Notes under the pieces: model-generated
Told to the model about the DNA's origin: nothing
The model's database searches: none
The model's input: the letters and a program-made list of their open reading frames with translations, nothing else
In this document: piece by piece, positions 31,525-40,175 of the stretch
Position numbering within the stretch: position 1 is the stretch's first letter
Layout of the letters: every line of letters begins with the position of its first letter
Program-made: the position numbers and the translations under genes
Assembly (NCBI GenBank): GCA_963281255.1
Contig: OY725502.1
Location: forward strand, 2,542,001-2,606,000
DNA: 64,000 nt
Source of the DNA: Aphrocallistes beatrix
Taxonomy: Eukaryota > Porifera > Hexactinellida > Sceptrulophora > Aphrocallistidae
Direction: 5' to 3'

Positions 31525-31770
31525 CACCACCTGGCTAAAAGTATTGGAACACATTATAATATGTGCCACTTTTGCCAAAGTGGCACAACCCATTGAATAC
31601 AATATTAAACAAGTGTAAACATTGTGATATCAATAGAAACTGTCCCTCCGACCTCTTCCACTAAACTTTTGTTGATTTCCTTCAATGGGCCCGTTTCCCT
31701 GCCACTGTGCCATTTATGGCATATGGTGGCATACATTAGAATATGTTACAATACTTTTGGCCAGGCAGTG
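31525..31770. mobile_element. Tc1-type MITE, 246 bp
   Basis: Ends CACCACCTGGCTAAAAGTAT / complement of CACTGCCTGGCCAAAAGTAT with TA at 31523-31524 and 31771-31772. Internal inverted word GTGCCACTTTTG / TGCCACTGTGCC. Inserted in the right arm of the larger MITE. Confidence 0.88.
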
Positions 31771-31900
31771 TAGAGTATTCCTTACAGTTTGAGTACATAT
31801 TCCTTTATGAATAGACCCACTTTAATACTATTTGTATGGCGGTTTCTGTGGTGGTCGAATACTTTTGTCCGGGTACTGTAAGTCTGCTCATGATGTAGAC

Positions 31901-32364
31901 CAGGGGTCGGCAAACTCCGGCCTTTAGGCCGGATACGGCCTAGCTTGTATTCCAGTCCGGCCTAATGTATCGACTTCCTTCAAGGTGTTGCATTTTCTAT
32001 CGCCTGCACTGTGTATATATTAAAGTACCTTATTATAGGAAATTAACGCATGAAATTATCGAGAATTAAATTAAGGTCATGGAAATTTACGCTCAAGGAA
32101 ATTATCGCGAAGGAATTTACGCGATTTGGACAAATTCGAGTTAATTTCGTGGAGCGTTAATTTCCTATAATAAAGTATACTCAATCGTCCAATTAGAACA
32201 CTTCGCGTGTTCAATGTTGATCAATTTTCCTTTTGCTTATATTTCATGGTCAGAGCATTGATTGTATTGTATTTTTGAATAAAACAGCACTTCCTTGGAC
32301 ATCTTGTTTCTTCTGGCCTAGCGCTTTTGTTTGCCGATCCGGCAAACAAGTTTGCCGACCCCTG
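31901..32364. mobile_element. hAT MITE with CAGGGGTCGGCAAAC ends
   Basis: Ends CAGGGGTCGGCAAACT and the complement GTTTGCCGACCCCTG with a perfect 8-base duplication ATGTAGAC (31893-31900, 32365-32372). CAGGGGTCGGCAAAC is a well-known hAT end. It split the transposase-like gene within ICLHHEQT and contains another palindromic insert. Confidence 0.93.
32024..32177. mobile_element. Small palindromic MITE inside the hAT MITE
   Basis: Inverted ends TTATTATAGGAAATTAACGC at about 32027 and the complement ending near 32173, next to TA on both sides. The inside repeats GAAATTATCGCGAA / GGAATTTACGCG words. Confidence 0.7.
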
Positions 32365-32519
32365 ATGTAGACAAATAGTATCATCCGGTGAAAAGATATG
32401 ATTCAATCTCACCTGCAGAAGATTCTGTAATTCAGTTTCCAGTTCAACAACATTCTTTAAACCCTTTTTCCTAGTATATTTCCCAACAGAACAACGAGTG
32501 ATTAGTTTCATAAGTTAAT

Positions 32520-32940
32520 CGAAATAGCATTGAATAATTGAATAATATCATTCATTTATCAGTTTTGTATATATATACTTAAGTAGTACGTATATACTAG
32601 TACAGTATACTCATAGTTAAATTAACGTAACTTATCTTCAGGAAAAATGGAATTTTAGTGAATGAAACCACAACAAATATATAAATACACCACATTCTTT
32701 ATGGAGTTAGAATAAATACAAATCAAATCAATCATCTGAAACTATATCTAAAATCCACTCAACTGAAGACAACACAATGGTTTCATCTCCATAATTTAAG
32801 CAATAATAATGTATTCAACTGAACTGTTTAAATTACATATGAAATACTCTCGCGAATGACCGTGCGAAATGAGACAATCCTCAAGTTTGTCGATATGAGA
32901 GAAATATTTAAATGAACTTACATTTTCCCAGATTAGTAAT
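32520..32940. other. Non-coding stretch, no gene seen
   Basis: Sequence upstream of the transposase-like gene; could contain its promoter, but I see no TATA box or motif worth naming. Confidence 0.35.
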
Positions 32941-32942
32941 TA

Positions 32943-33177
32943 CAGTGATATTGGATGGAGAGTGATAATGCCGGGGACACGGAATTTTTGGCCAAATTAT
33001 CACTATATCCAATGACTATATCCAACCATCACTATAATTATCACCATATCCAATAATTCATTTTTTAATTATCACTATATCCAATAAATAATATCACTAT
33101 AGCCAATAAAATTTGTATGGGAAATTGGTGGGGATATCTCGAGACGTCCTAACTATCACTATATCCAATATCTACTG
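32943..33177. mobile_element. MITE with ATCACTATATCCAAT repeats
   Basis: Ends CAGTGATATTGGATGG and the complement of CAGTAGATATTGGATATAG with TA at 32941-32942 and 33178-33179. The interior has at least five direct or inverted copies of ATCACTATATCCAAT. Likely Tc1/pogo-derived. Confidence 0.8.
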
Positions 33178-33470
33178 TATGTATACTACTAATCACATAC
33201 GTAGTAGAGAAATATAAATTGAGACAACAACAATGTTTCATATGGGGGGAGGGGGGTCTGGGTGGGATAAGTGTCCGAAAGCCGCCTATTTATTACAGTA
33301 ACGAAAATCTAGAAATTCCTATAAATTTTCACACAGCTAGAAACAACAAATTTAAGAACATTTTTAAATAGGACATGACCATAATCGCATCGGATAGTTA
33401 TAATTAAACCTGTATTCTATTCTCATTAAATGCTCGAAAATTATAAGTAAACTTTTTGAAGCAGTATTTA
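33178..33470. other. Non-coding stretch, no gene seen
   Basis: Includes a purine-rich run GGGGGGAGGGGGG at 33246; no ORF or repeat family recognised. Confidence 0.35.
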
Positions 33471-33965
33471 TCCTTACTATTAAAACTCGATTAATGAATT
33501 TTTATTTATAAATATAGTATATACATATATATCTGTAACGAATTGATCGAAGAAACTGCTGGGCACAGAAAGCTAATTTTTGGCATGTGGGAGTATTTTG
33601 GCTATGGCTCCAGTAAGTTCTGAGCTCAGAGCAAAATGTTGACTCATCATGGAATTATGACGTCATTGTCACATTTTTAAAAGTTAACCAATACGGTTAT
33701 TCGAGCATAACTCAGCCATTATAGGAGATAGAAGGCTGAAATTTTAATTGAATACAAGCGCGCTTCGCTTGCTTGCGCTACGCGGCTTGCGGACACAAAG
33801 TGTCCGCCGGAGGATCCCTTCGGTCGCCTGGAATCATGTATTAATTAATTATAAGGGAGTTAACATCTCTAAATACGTCTGTCCTAATATTGTAATAGAT
33901 ATCGCACGAATTTGTGAATATGGTTGTATTACGTGTGAACACATTCTATTATAATTTCTAACGAC
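33471..33965 (+). mobile_element. Two Helitron copies joined in opposite directions
   Basis: 33471-33754 is the 5' half in plus orientation (TCCTTACTATTAAAACTCG after host A). At 33755 the sequence switches to the 3' end of another copy in minus orientation (CAAGCGCGCTTCGCTTGC), which continues to about 33965. The second copy is preceded by A, as at a normal Helitron insertion. Confidence 0.75.
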
Positions 33966-34779
33966 GATTCAAACAACTCCTGTCGATCATAATGTCAAAT
34001 TCCCATCATATAAATCACTTTCGTAGCTAGTGAACACTTCGTGCCCGCAGAGGCGCCTTTGGACGTTTGGGACCCCTTTGATTATACAGGTTTTGCATTG
34101 TATATCGCACAATAGTAGAAAAGCTTAACCCAGAGTTAATTTAGTGTAATTAAATTAATTAATAAATAAGTTAATACTTTATTAATTTGTCTTTTCATGA
34201 TTACATTCGATTGAATGAAATAATAAACATAAAATATTAATGCTCAAATAAGATGTCTATAGAGCACATCTAGTGCATTGTTTGCGAGTAAGTAATCGAG
34301 TAGGTCCATCTATTTCATCACTGCAAGTAATCGAGTGTATCCATCTGGTCACCACTCCAGTAATCGAGTGTATCCATCTGGTCACCACTCCAGTAATCGA
34401 GTATGTACATATCGTTATAATCATTTTCCAAGTGTATTCAAAATATCTATTAGATAATATAAGATTCGTATCGCTTTAAATTAAGGTATTTAGATATTAT
34501 TGTTAAGGTTACTTAGTATATACTCCCTGAACTAATTAAAATAATCGATTTCCTTTATATGAGGCGAAACTATAAAAAAATATAGTATAAATGTCAATTT
34601 TAGACAACGAAAGAGACAAACTCACTTAACTTACTTGTCAATCATAAATACATCTTTAATACTAAAAATATGGTTGAAAAATATTAAAAAGGCTTATTTC
34701 ACGATTTGAAAATCAAGCTTACCTAATTATAATTTGAACTCTAATTTTAGTTCAGCAACAGGTGCTGCTGATTTTCCCT
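33966..34779. other. Non-coding stretch with a 33-base tandem repeat
   Basis: 34291-34412 holds four units of AGTAATCGAGTGTATCCATC (period 33 bases in the last three). Elsewhere no gene or mobile element is recognised. Confidence 0.6.
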
Positions 34780-35047
34780 AAAGTATATGTTTTGGATAAT
34801 ATAGCTGAATTTACTATTAAGAGGTTATAATGATTACACAAAAACTCACCGCTATAATGTCCTCAAGTAATTTAATTTTTTTGAAGCAGATGGCGATCTC
34901 TGCTCCTTTTTCCCTTTGCTTACCTCCCCTTTTCCCTCTCTTCCTAATTTTTTCCTCTTCTCCTCCCTTGTCTTCATCAGGCTTATCATCATGCCTCTCT
35001 TCAGGGTTAATTTGAAAATTTCTGGCTCCTGGCTCATTGTAAGTCAA
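34725..35047 (-). CDS. Possible small exon pair of an unknown gene
   Basis: Minus-strand exon 35047-34850 encodes a very charged stretch (DDKPDEDKGGEEEKIRKRGK, then FKKIKLLEDIIA) and ends exactly at a strong donor, GTGAGT. A TTTAG acceptor 70 bases later starts a second open piece, GKSAAPVAELKLEFKL, in frame, ending at TAA; another GTAAGC donor follows. The intron length equals that of introns in the Ginger1 gene. Other donor-like GTACGT and GTATGT sites lie upstream on the same strand (35147, 36330). No homologue is recognised and the first exon is not fixed, so this remains a guess. Confidence 0.3.
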
Positions 35048-35525
35048 AATTGTAAGTCAAATGAATTATATTAAAAATTCTTACGGTTATAGGTTTATTA
35101 TACAATTTTGACATGAGTGTATAGATATAATAATTAATTCTAACAACGTACCTGAATTATTGAGACTATTTAGGCTAATGAATTAGTTCAACAAAATTAT
35201 CCCTTACAAAAATAGCATGTGCTCATAGTTCAGATTATCAGTCAAAAGACTGACTTTGAATTTGTGAACAACATCAACCATATATATATAAATGTGACAA
35301 TAAATGAATTGCTTTCTAAATTGAGGACTAAAAGAATCAGCATAACCATTTTCAATGTCCCACTCCCGCAATTTTATACCTTTGATCTTAAAAAAATTAA
35401 TCGTGCTGATTCTGAAATAATTTGACATTATTTGCTTGTTTCATATTAACATTTTATCATTTAAATAAAAATATTATGCATATGTGCGTAAAAGAGTTCT
35501 AATAACATTATTTAAAGATCTCAAT

Positions 35526-35633
35526 CGTCTAATGGTGTATCTGCACGTAAGAGAGTCGCATTCGTCTAATGGTATATCTGCACGTAAGAGAGTCGCATTC
35601 GTCTAATGGTATATCTGCACGTAAGAGAGTCGA
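35526..35633. repeat. 37-base tandem repeat, three units
   Basis: Units start at 35526, 35563 and 35600 with CGTCTAATGGTATATCTGCA followed by CGTAAGAGAGTCGCATT. Nearly identical. The CGTCTAATGG word faintly resembles a tRNA A box, but there is no B box or cloverleaf. Confidence 0.9.
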
Positions 35634-35639
35634 TCTGCT

Positions 35640-36540
35640 TAGCATTATCTCCTGTACGTTATCCTCTGAAAGCATCAGATATCTAGCTTTTCGTATTTCG
35701 TGAAAGTACTCTACTGGTAGCTGTAATAACCTATCAATACAAAACTTTAGTGCAACAGTTGGTATATTATGATTTACCTACCTTTTATGATTCAATTACG
35801 CTATATTATAGAAATGTATTTAAATTTGTATTTTGATCAAATTACTTTTCAATTTGCTATGTGATAATAATATAATGATTCATAATTAATCATTGTTTCA
35901 AAAATAATTAAGTTTCAATGAAATAAACGTTGTAATTTCAATCAAGGCTGAAAATAGATTTTAAAAACTTAGTAATCGTGTTTCAAAACATAGTTCTGGT
36001 TCAATGGTATTTCGATCGTAATTTCATTTCTCAATAACAACTATTCCCGATCTAATGAGGAAATCTTAATGTGAGTTCAAACTAAATTAATAAAGTTCAA
36101 GGTAGTAATCACATTCTTATTAATCAACTCGGATCCCAAGATAATTCCTTAATTTTAAAGCAGAATTCATGTATTTTGAGTCAATTTAGGTGTCCACTGA
36201 TGGCTTTTTATGATTATTACTATAATGCTAATTATTAATTAATATCTTTTTGTACATGATAATATAACTCACACTGATATCTCCTTCAAAACATATATAT
36301 ATGTATATGAATAAATCTATAGTAAAGAAACATACCTATAAGCAGTTGAAATGTTCTCACAACGAATGCAATGAATTGTAGTTACCCTCTTAGTAATCAA
36401 TTGAATCAGTAATAGAATAATTGTATTTGGTGTCATCTAATCGTGTTGAATGAGGTATTAGCGATGTCTTTGTACTATTTTAGAGAGAATAATATATTAC
36501 ATGAGTCGATACTACTTTAATTAATAATAGTATATACTTA
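35640..36540. other. Non-coding stretch, no gene seen
   Basis: AT-rich; only a short TA run at 36293-36310 and isolated donor-like sites on the minus strand. Confidence 0.4.
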
Positions 36541-36595
36541 CCAAATAGGAGATTTGTTGAGATGATTATAGAGATGGTGATAATTTCGCCATTTA

Positions 36596-36722
36596 AAGTA
36601 GCTCAAAATAGAATCGGGGCGCTCAAAGCAGCCACACATGACATAACTTCAAGAAAGGCGCCACTTACAGGAAATCCAGCTAGCCAGCTTTCAAATCCTG
36701 AATTCGTCTGCACAAAAATTCC
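36596..36722 (-). CDS. Exon-like hydrophobic segment, unknown
   Basis: Minus-strand frame after TTTTTGTGCAG reads SGFESWLAGFPVSGAFLEVM and then SCVAALSAPILF before a TGA. It is low in charge and looks like a real coding fragment, but I cannot name the family. It lies downstream of the Helitron OTU, so it could be a further piece of the element or of unrelated host DNA. Confidence 0.25.
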
Positions 36723-36789
36723 TATGAGCTACTGTAATAAAATGGATCGAAATGGTATAGCATGTCGATATAGTACTACACCCAACCTC

Positions 36790-37494
36790 TGACCATTAAA
36801 GGTAGGTCACACAGGGAAATAGTGGGCACAATATTGTGTGCATAAATGGTGTCCACTCTCCAAAGCTGGTGATCATTATTAGTTGCATTGATCACTAAAA
36901 TATCTAGATGCGCGCTAGAGCACCTAAAATGGCTAATTCTACATTTGTACCCCATTCGTTTGGAATGTTGATTAGCTCAAAATGATCGTCCAACTCCTCT
37001 TCACTTGTAATGCCTGACATGTGCATGACATTTAAGGTGTGTTCTGGACTATTACGGAATTTCGTTATCAATTTTGATTTCAAATCGTCGTAATGTTTCT
37101 CAGTACCAAATATGATATGAGATAAAGAACGGTAAAGACAATTACCGTCCCCAATGACAGGACACAGATTTAAAGTGTCCCCAAACATTTGTGATAGCCG
37201 TATTCGTAGGGATCTATAATATAGTCCTAAACAGCTATCAATAATATTCACAAAAGTGTTCTCATAGGCTGCAATCAACTCAGGATCCATGTCGATACTT
37301 ATGGCTAACTGAGCCCTCATGTTCAGTGAGAAGCGATTGACAGTACCTGTTAGAGATACTGCTGCTCTAATAGGAATTGAGGGTTGACTGAAAGCTGGAT
37401 CCCTGTCATCTCTGTCATTCTCAGAGCGATTCCTTAAGTCTGCAGTAGAAAATGAAATTTCACTCAATGATATATCCATTTGAGAAAGATCCAT
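36790..37494 (-). pseudogene. OTU cysteine protease of the Helitron
   Basis: 196-residue ORF from ATG 37494 with LCPVIGDGNCLYRSLSH, the catalytic Asp-Cys motif of OTU proteases, and WGTNVELAILGAL, a conserved later strand. A frameshift near 36905 separates it from a continuation reading ATNNDHQLWRVDTIYAHN. The C-terminal catalytic His was not identified. Only 33 bases separate it from the end of the helicase ORF. OTU genes are reported in several Helitron/Helentron lineages. It was probably once active and is now truncated. Confidence 0.75.
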
Positions 37495-37527
37495 AGTATC
37501 ATTAAGGGATGGATTGATATTATGGTT

Positions 37528-39615
37528 TTAGAATACCTCACGGTAGACCACATTCCTAATCCAAACGCCACCCGAAGTGGAATAGTTTGCCCCGCAAACC
37601 ATGACTTTCAAACCCTTAGGGTTCTTAACTCGACTCAGGGCAACGTACAATTGCCCATGACTGAATATAGCATCAGGAGATGGTAGAAATATACCAACAG
37701 ATTCTAGACTCTGCCCCTGCCCTTTGTTAATTGTTATACAATAGGCAGGGCGAATGGGAAAATGTTTTCGTCTGAGAACAAATGGAAAATCTGTTTCAGA
37801 AGGAGTCATTATAATGTGAGGAATGAACACTCGTTTGCCACAATGGATACCTGTGGCAATTTCGGCATCTATAACATTGTGTAAAAATGCTCTAATTAGC
37901 AATCGCGTGCCATTACACATCCCATTCGTGGGATCGAGACTGCGCAAGAGTATAATTGACACATACTCCTTAAGGTAGAGACGGTGTGGAGGCAAGCTAG
38001 TAGGCGTAATAGAATTAAGGTATTCAGTAGGATACATAGCTGCCTGACTGGTATCTACTGAGTCTGCACTCAGTAATACCTTTGCTTCTCCAGGAAGTTG
38101 ATCAATCACGTATTTATTTATCGTTTCAGTTGTCTCATTTTTAGGAGACATCATAATACGCGGCGTGATGTAATCACGATCATTAAAGTGTTCTTTAATG
38201 TTACCATATATAGCAGTGGCTAAGTCTGCAATATACTCACCACGTACTACATATTTGTGATCTAAATGAATCATGTTATTCTCATCATGAGGCTCAGTAC
38301 CTTCTCCTACCCTCAATAAAAGGTCAGAGAAGTTACTCACCTCTTCATGATCCTGACATGAATCCATTCGAAGACGCATATTTATGGTTAATTTCATCAC
38401 TTTGACATGGTGCCAAAGTGAAGATCTGTTAAGGCAGGCTGATACGACCTCGCACCTCGATCCACGCCTAATGATGGGTAGGATTTGTCGGAAGTCACCT
38501 CCAAATGCAATAACTTTGCCGCCAAATGGTAGATCATTGGAGCAGAGATCTCGCAATGTCCGATCTATACATTCAGCAGCATGTTTATGCATCATAGGAG
38601 CTTCATCCCAAACTAAAAGCTTAGCACCCTGTATAAGTTTGGCTAAAGCACTCTGTTTAGTGATATTACACACAGATAGTTCATTCAATGTTATAGGAAC
38701 TTTAAATCTAGAATGAACAGTTCTCCCGCCTTCTAGGAGGAGAGCTGCTATTCCAGATGAAGCCATTGCTAGTGCAATTTCACCACGGGAGCGAATCTTA
38801 GCTAACAATGTATTGAACAAAAAGGTTTTGCCAGTCCCACCGGGACCGTCAACAAAAAATGCTTTGTTTTCAGCAATAGGATCGTCTATAGACTCCATAA
38901 TAGAGTTATATGCACTCAGCTGATCAGGGTTCAGTAAAGGCACGTTGGTATCTGCAGTTATGGCTAGTTCAGGTGCATCATAAGCAAGTTCATCTTGAAT
39001 GATGCGCGGTAGATCAAATGGACTCCTATCATGAGTGGGGATAGGCATTCCGGGATAATCGGACAAAGATTTTCCATGCTTTTCTAAGCGATTCTCGATA
39101 TCTAGTAACGCACTATTCAAAATAGATGCATTCAATTTGACATTGGGAAAAGGAATTCTCGCACGAAGTAGAAAATCCTCTGCTAGAGATGCCTTATGCT
39201 TATTCCACAGCGCTAGTGGATCACATGGCTCATTGAACAGAAGGGTGGTGACAAATAACTGTCGCAGTTGTGCTGGCATAGCACAGGTAGCGGCCTCAGT
39301 GAGACAGTCATCGGACTCCTGGTCATCTTCCAACAGGCCTCGTCTACGGCACGCCTCCTTAAAGGTAGTGCAGACGGTGCCATCAGGGAGAGTGCGGATA
39401 TCCTGGTAACAGCTACAACCTGTTACATGGTTAAGGAGCATTCTGAGGAAGTAACGCTCTCCTTCACCGGGATGGGCGGAATAGACACGACCTATCATGT
39501 TACCATGTCCTTTCAACCTTTCGGTCCACTCACGTTTGGATTTATTCCACACAAACTCATCAGGGAAGTTGGTGTATGTGAGCTTGCGAGCACTAAGGTA
39601 TTTTTGGTTTGCCAA
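37528..39615 (-). CDS. Helitron PIF1-like helicase domain
   Basis: 695-residue segment, fully open. It starts in the Rep-helicase linker (KYLSARKLTYTNFPDEFVWN), has Walker A in DGPGGTGKTFLF near residue 260, SSGIAALLLEGGRTVHS, Walker B-type WDEAPMM, FGGDFRQILPI, and the final motif GQLYVALSRV near residue 670, which are the superfamily 1B helicase motifs. It unwinds DNA 5' to 3' during rolling-circle transposition. It ends at a normal stop (VVYREVF). A one-base frameshift just upstream (near 39640) cuts it off from Rep. The best-preserved part of the element. Confidence 0.93.
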   Translation of the reverse strand: MANQKYLSARKLTYTNFPDEFVWNKSKREWTERLKGHGNMIGRVYSAHPGEGERYFLRMLLNHVTGCSCYQDIRTLPDGTVCTTFKEACRRRGLLEDDQESDDCLTEAATCAMPAQLRQLFVTTLLFNEPCDPLALWNKHKASLAEDFLLRARIPFPNVKLNASILNSALLDIENRLEKHGKSLSDYPGMPIPTHDRSPFDLPRIIQDELAYDAPELAITADTNVPLLNPDQLSAYNSIMESIDDPIAENKAFFVDGPGGTGKTFLFNTLLAKIRSRGEIALAMASSGIAALLLEGGRTVHSRFKVPITLNELSVCNITKQSALAKLIQGAKLLVWDEAPMMHKHAAECIDRTLRDLCSNDLPFGGKVIAFGGDFRQILPIIRRGSRCEVVSACLNRSSLWHHVKVMKLTINMRLRMDSCQDHEEVSNFSDLLLRVGEGTEPHDENNMIHLDHKYVVRGEYIADLATAIYGNIKEHFNDRDYITPRIMMSPKNETTETINKYVIDQLPGEAKVLLSADSVDTSQAAMYPTEYLNSITPTSLPPHRLYLKEYVSIILLRSLDPTNGMCNGTRLLIRAFLHNVIDAEIATGIHCGKRVFIPHIIMTPSETDFPFVLRRKHFPIRPAYCITINKGQGQSLESVGIFLPSPDAIFSHGQLYVALSRVKNPKGLKVMVCGANYSTSGGVWIRNVVYREVF

Positions 39616-39646
39616 AAACCATCCTGTAAGGGTGGTATCTCTCAGT

Positions 39647-39835
39647 CTACGAAAGAACCTCCTGCAAGTCAGAATCTCCGGTAAACACGACAGGCTGGTG
39701 ATGCTCCAGATGGAGAGCTAACCTCATGACATGTGGTAGGTTAGCATGAAGCTCATACGCAAAGAGTCGGTAGCATGATTCAGTAGCAGAAAAATAACGC
39801 GCTTCAAGATAATTGACAATCTCATCGACGTCCAT
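39647..39835 (-). pseudogene. Helitron Rep-helicase linker piece
   Basis: Reads MDVDEIVNYLEARYFSATES then YRLFAYELHANLPHVMRLAL, the segment that follows the Rep tyrosines in Helitron proteins. It continues the frame broken at GDSAGSS (near 40176) by the palindromic insertion. Confidence 0.85.
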
Positions 39836-39852
39836 GGTTGCTTTGTTAGTAC

Positions 39853-40172
39853 TGTTTCGTTGTATTTTGAGGCGCGTTGTATTTTGAGGCGCTGTATAGT
39901 GTGGACCAGGGATGTGCTATTAGATTTTTATATGTTGTATTTTGAGGCGCTGCATAGCTTTATGAGACGTTTGAATTGTATGTACCAGAGATATGTCACT
40001 TGATTTTATTCAAACAAATAAATCCTCAGTTGAAGAAATAATATACTGCAGCGCCTCAAGATAGGTTATATGCAGCGCCTCAAAATACAACATATAAAAA
40101 TCTAATAGCACATCCCTGGTCCACACTATACAGCGCCTCAAAATACAACGCGCCTCAAAATACAACGAAACA
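39853..40172. mobile_element. Palindromic insertion in the Helitron
   Basis: 320 bases. Left arm 39853-39955 and right arm 40070-40172 are essentially perfect inverted copies, built from the unit TTGTATTTTGAGGCGC used three times per arm. Ends TGTTTCGTTGTATTTTGAGG. About 110 bases lie between the arms. It interrupts Rep coding between GDSAGSS and MDVDEI. No clear target duplication; none of the known MITE ends in this window match. Confidence 0.85.
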
Positions 40173-40175
40173 ACG

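Larger units (their letters stand above)
29155..31878. mobile_element. Tc1-type MITE carrying nested elements
   Basis: Ends CACTACCCGGACAAAAGTTT and complement of CAGTACCCGGACAAAAGTAT with TA at 29153-29154 and 31879-31880. The outer ~110 bases are inverted copies. Its own sequence is 29155-29447 and 31440-31878; the MULE (29448-31439) and a second MITE (31525-31770) were inserted later. Confidence 0.85.
27455..32511 (-). pseudogene. Transposase-like multicopy gene, repeatedly interrupted
   Basis: Minus-strand pieces form one ancestral protein. Start MKLITRCSVGKYTRKKG at 32511 runs to 32373; after two inserted elements it resumes at 29152 with NWQLKCCDPWQLHKKT and LKLCYDCFNACSSS (a likely zinc-binding CCD..CxxC), then 28700-28478 with CCQNCKDLDEIL and KRVFEVTSYMVKQARK, then FSKFCELRP-like VSKFCELRPKNC (28290-28230), TLHQNVKLMISAL, then ENYSFVIQDAIQGYHWNN, YYFSDGAISQYKNYKN and, past a stop at 27488, AEWHFFATSH. 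I know this layout from an uncharacterised family repeated in many invertebrate genomes. The Asp pattern suggests an RNase H-like transposase; the residue before FAENYS is Tyr here, whereas from memory Asp is usual. Several frameshifts; the C-terminus is cut off at 27455. Confidence 0.7.

Noticed and set aside
34817..35047. Full ORF of 76 residues as one exon
   Set aside because: The last ten residues lie past a strong GTGAGT donor; the spliced reading is more likely if the gene is real at all.
35526..35633. tRNA-like word CGTCTAATGG
   Set aside because: No B box, no acceptor stem, no cloverleaf; it is part of a tandem repeat.
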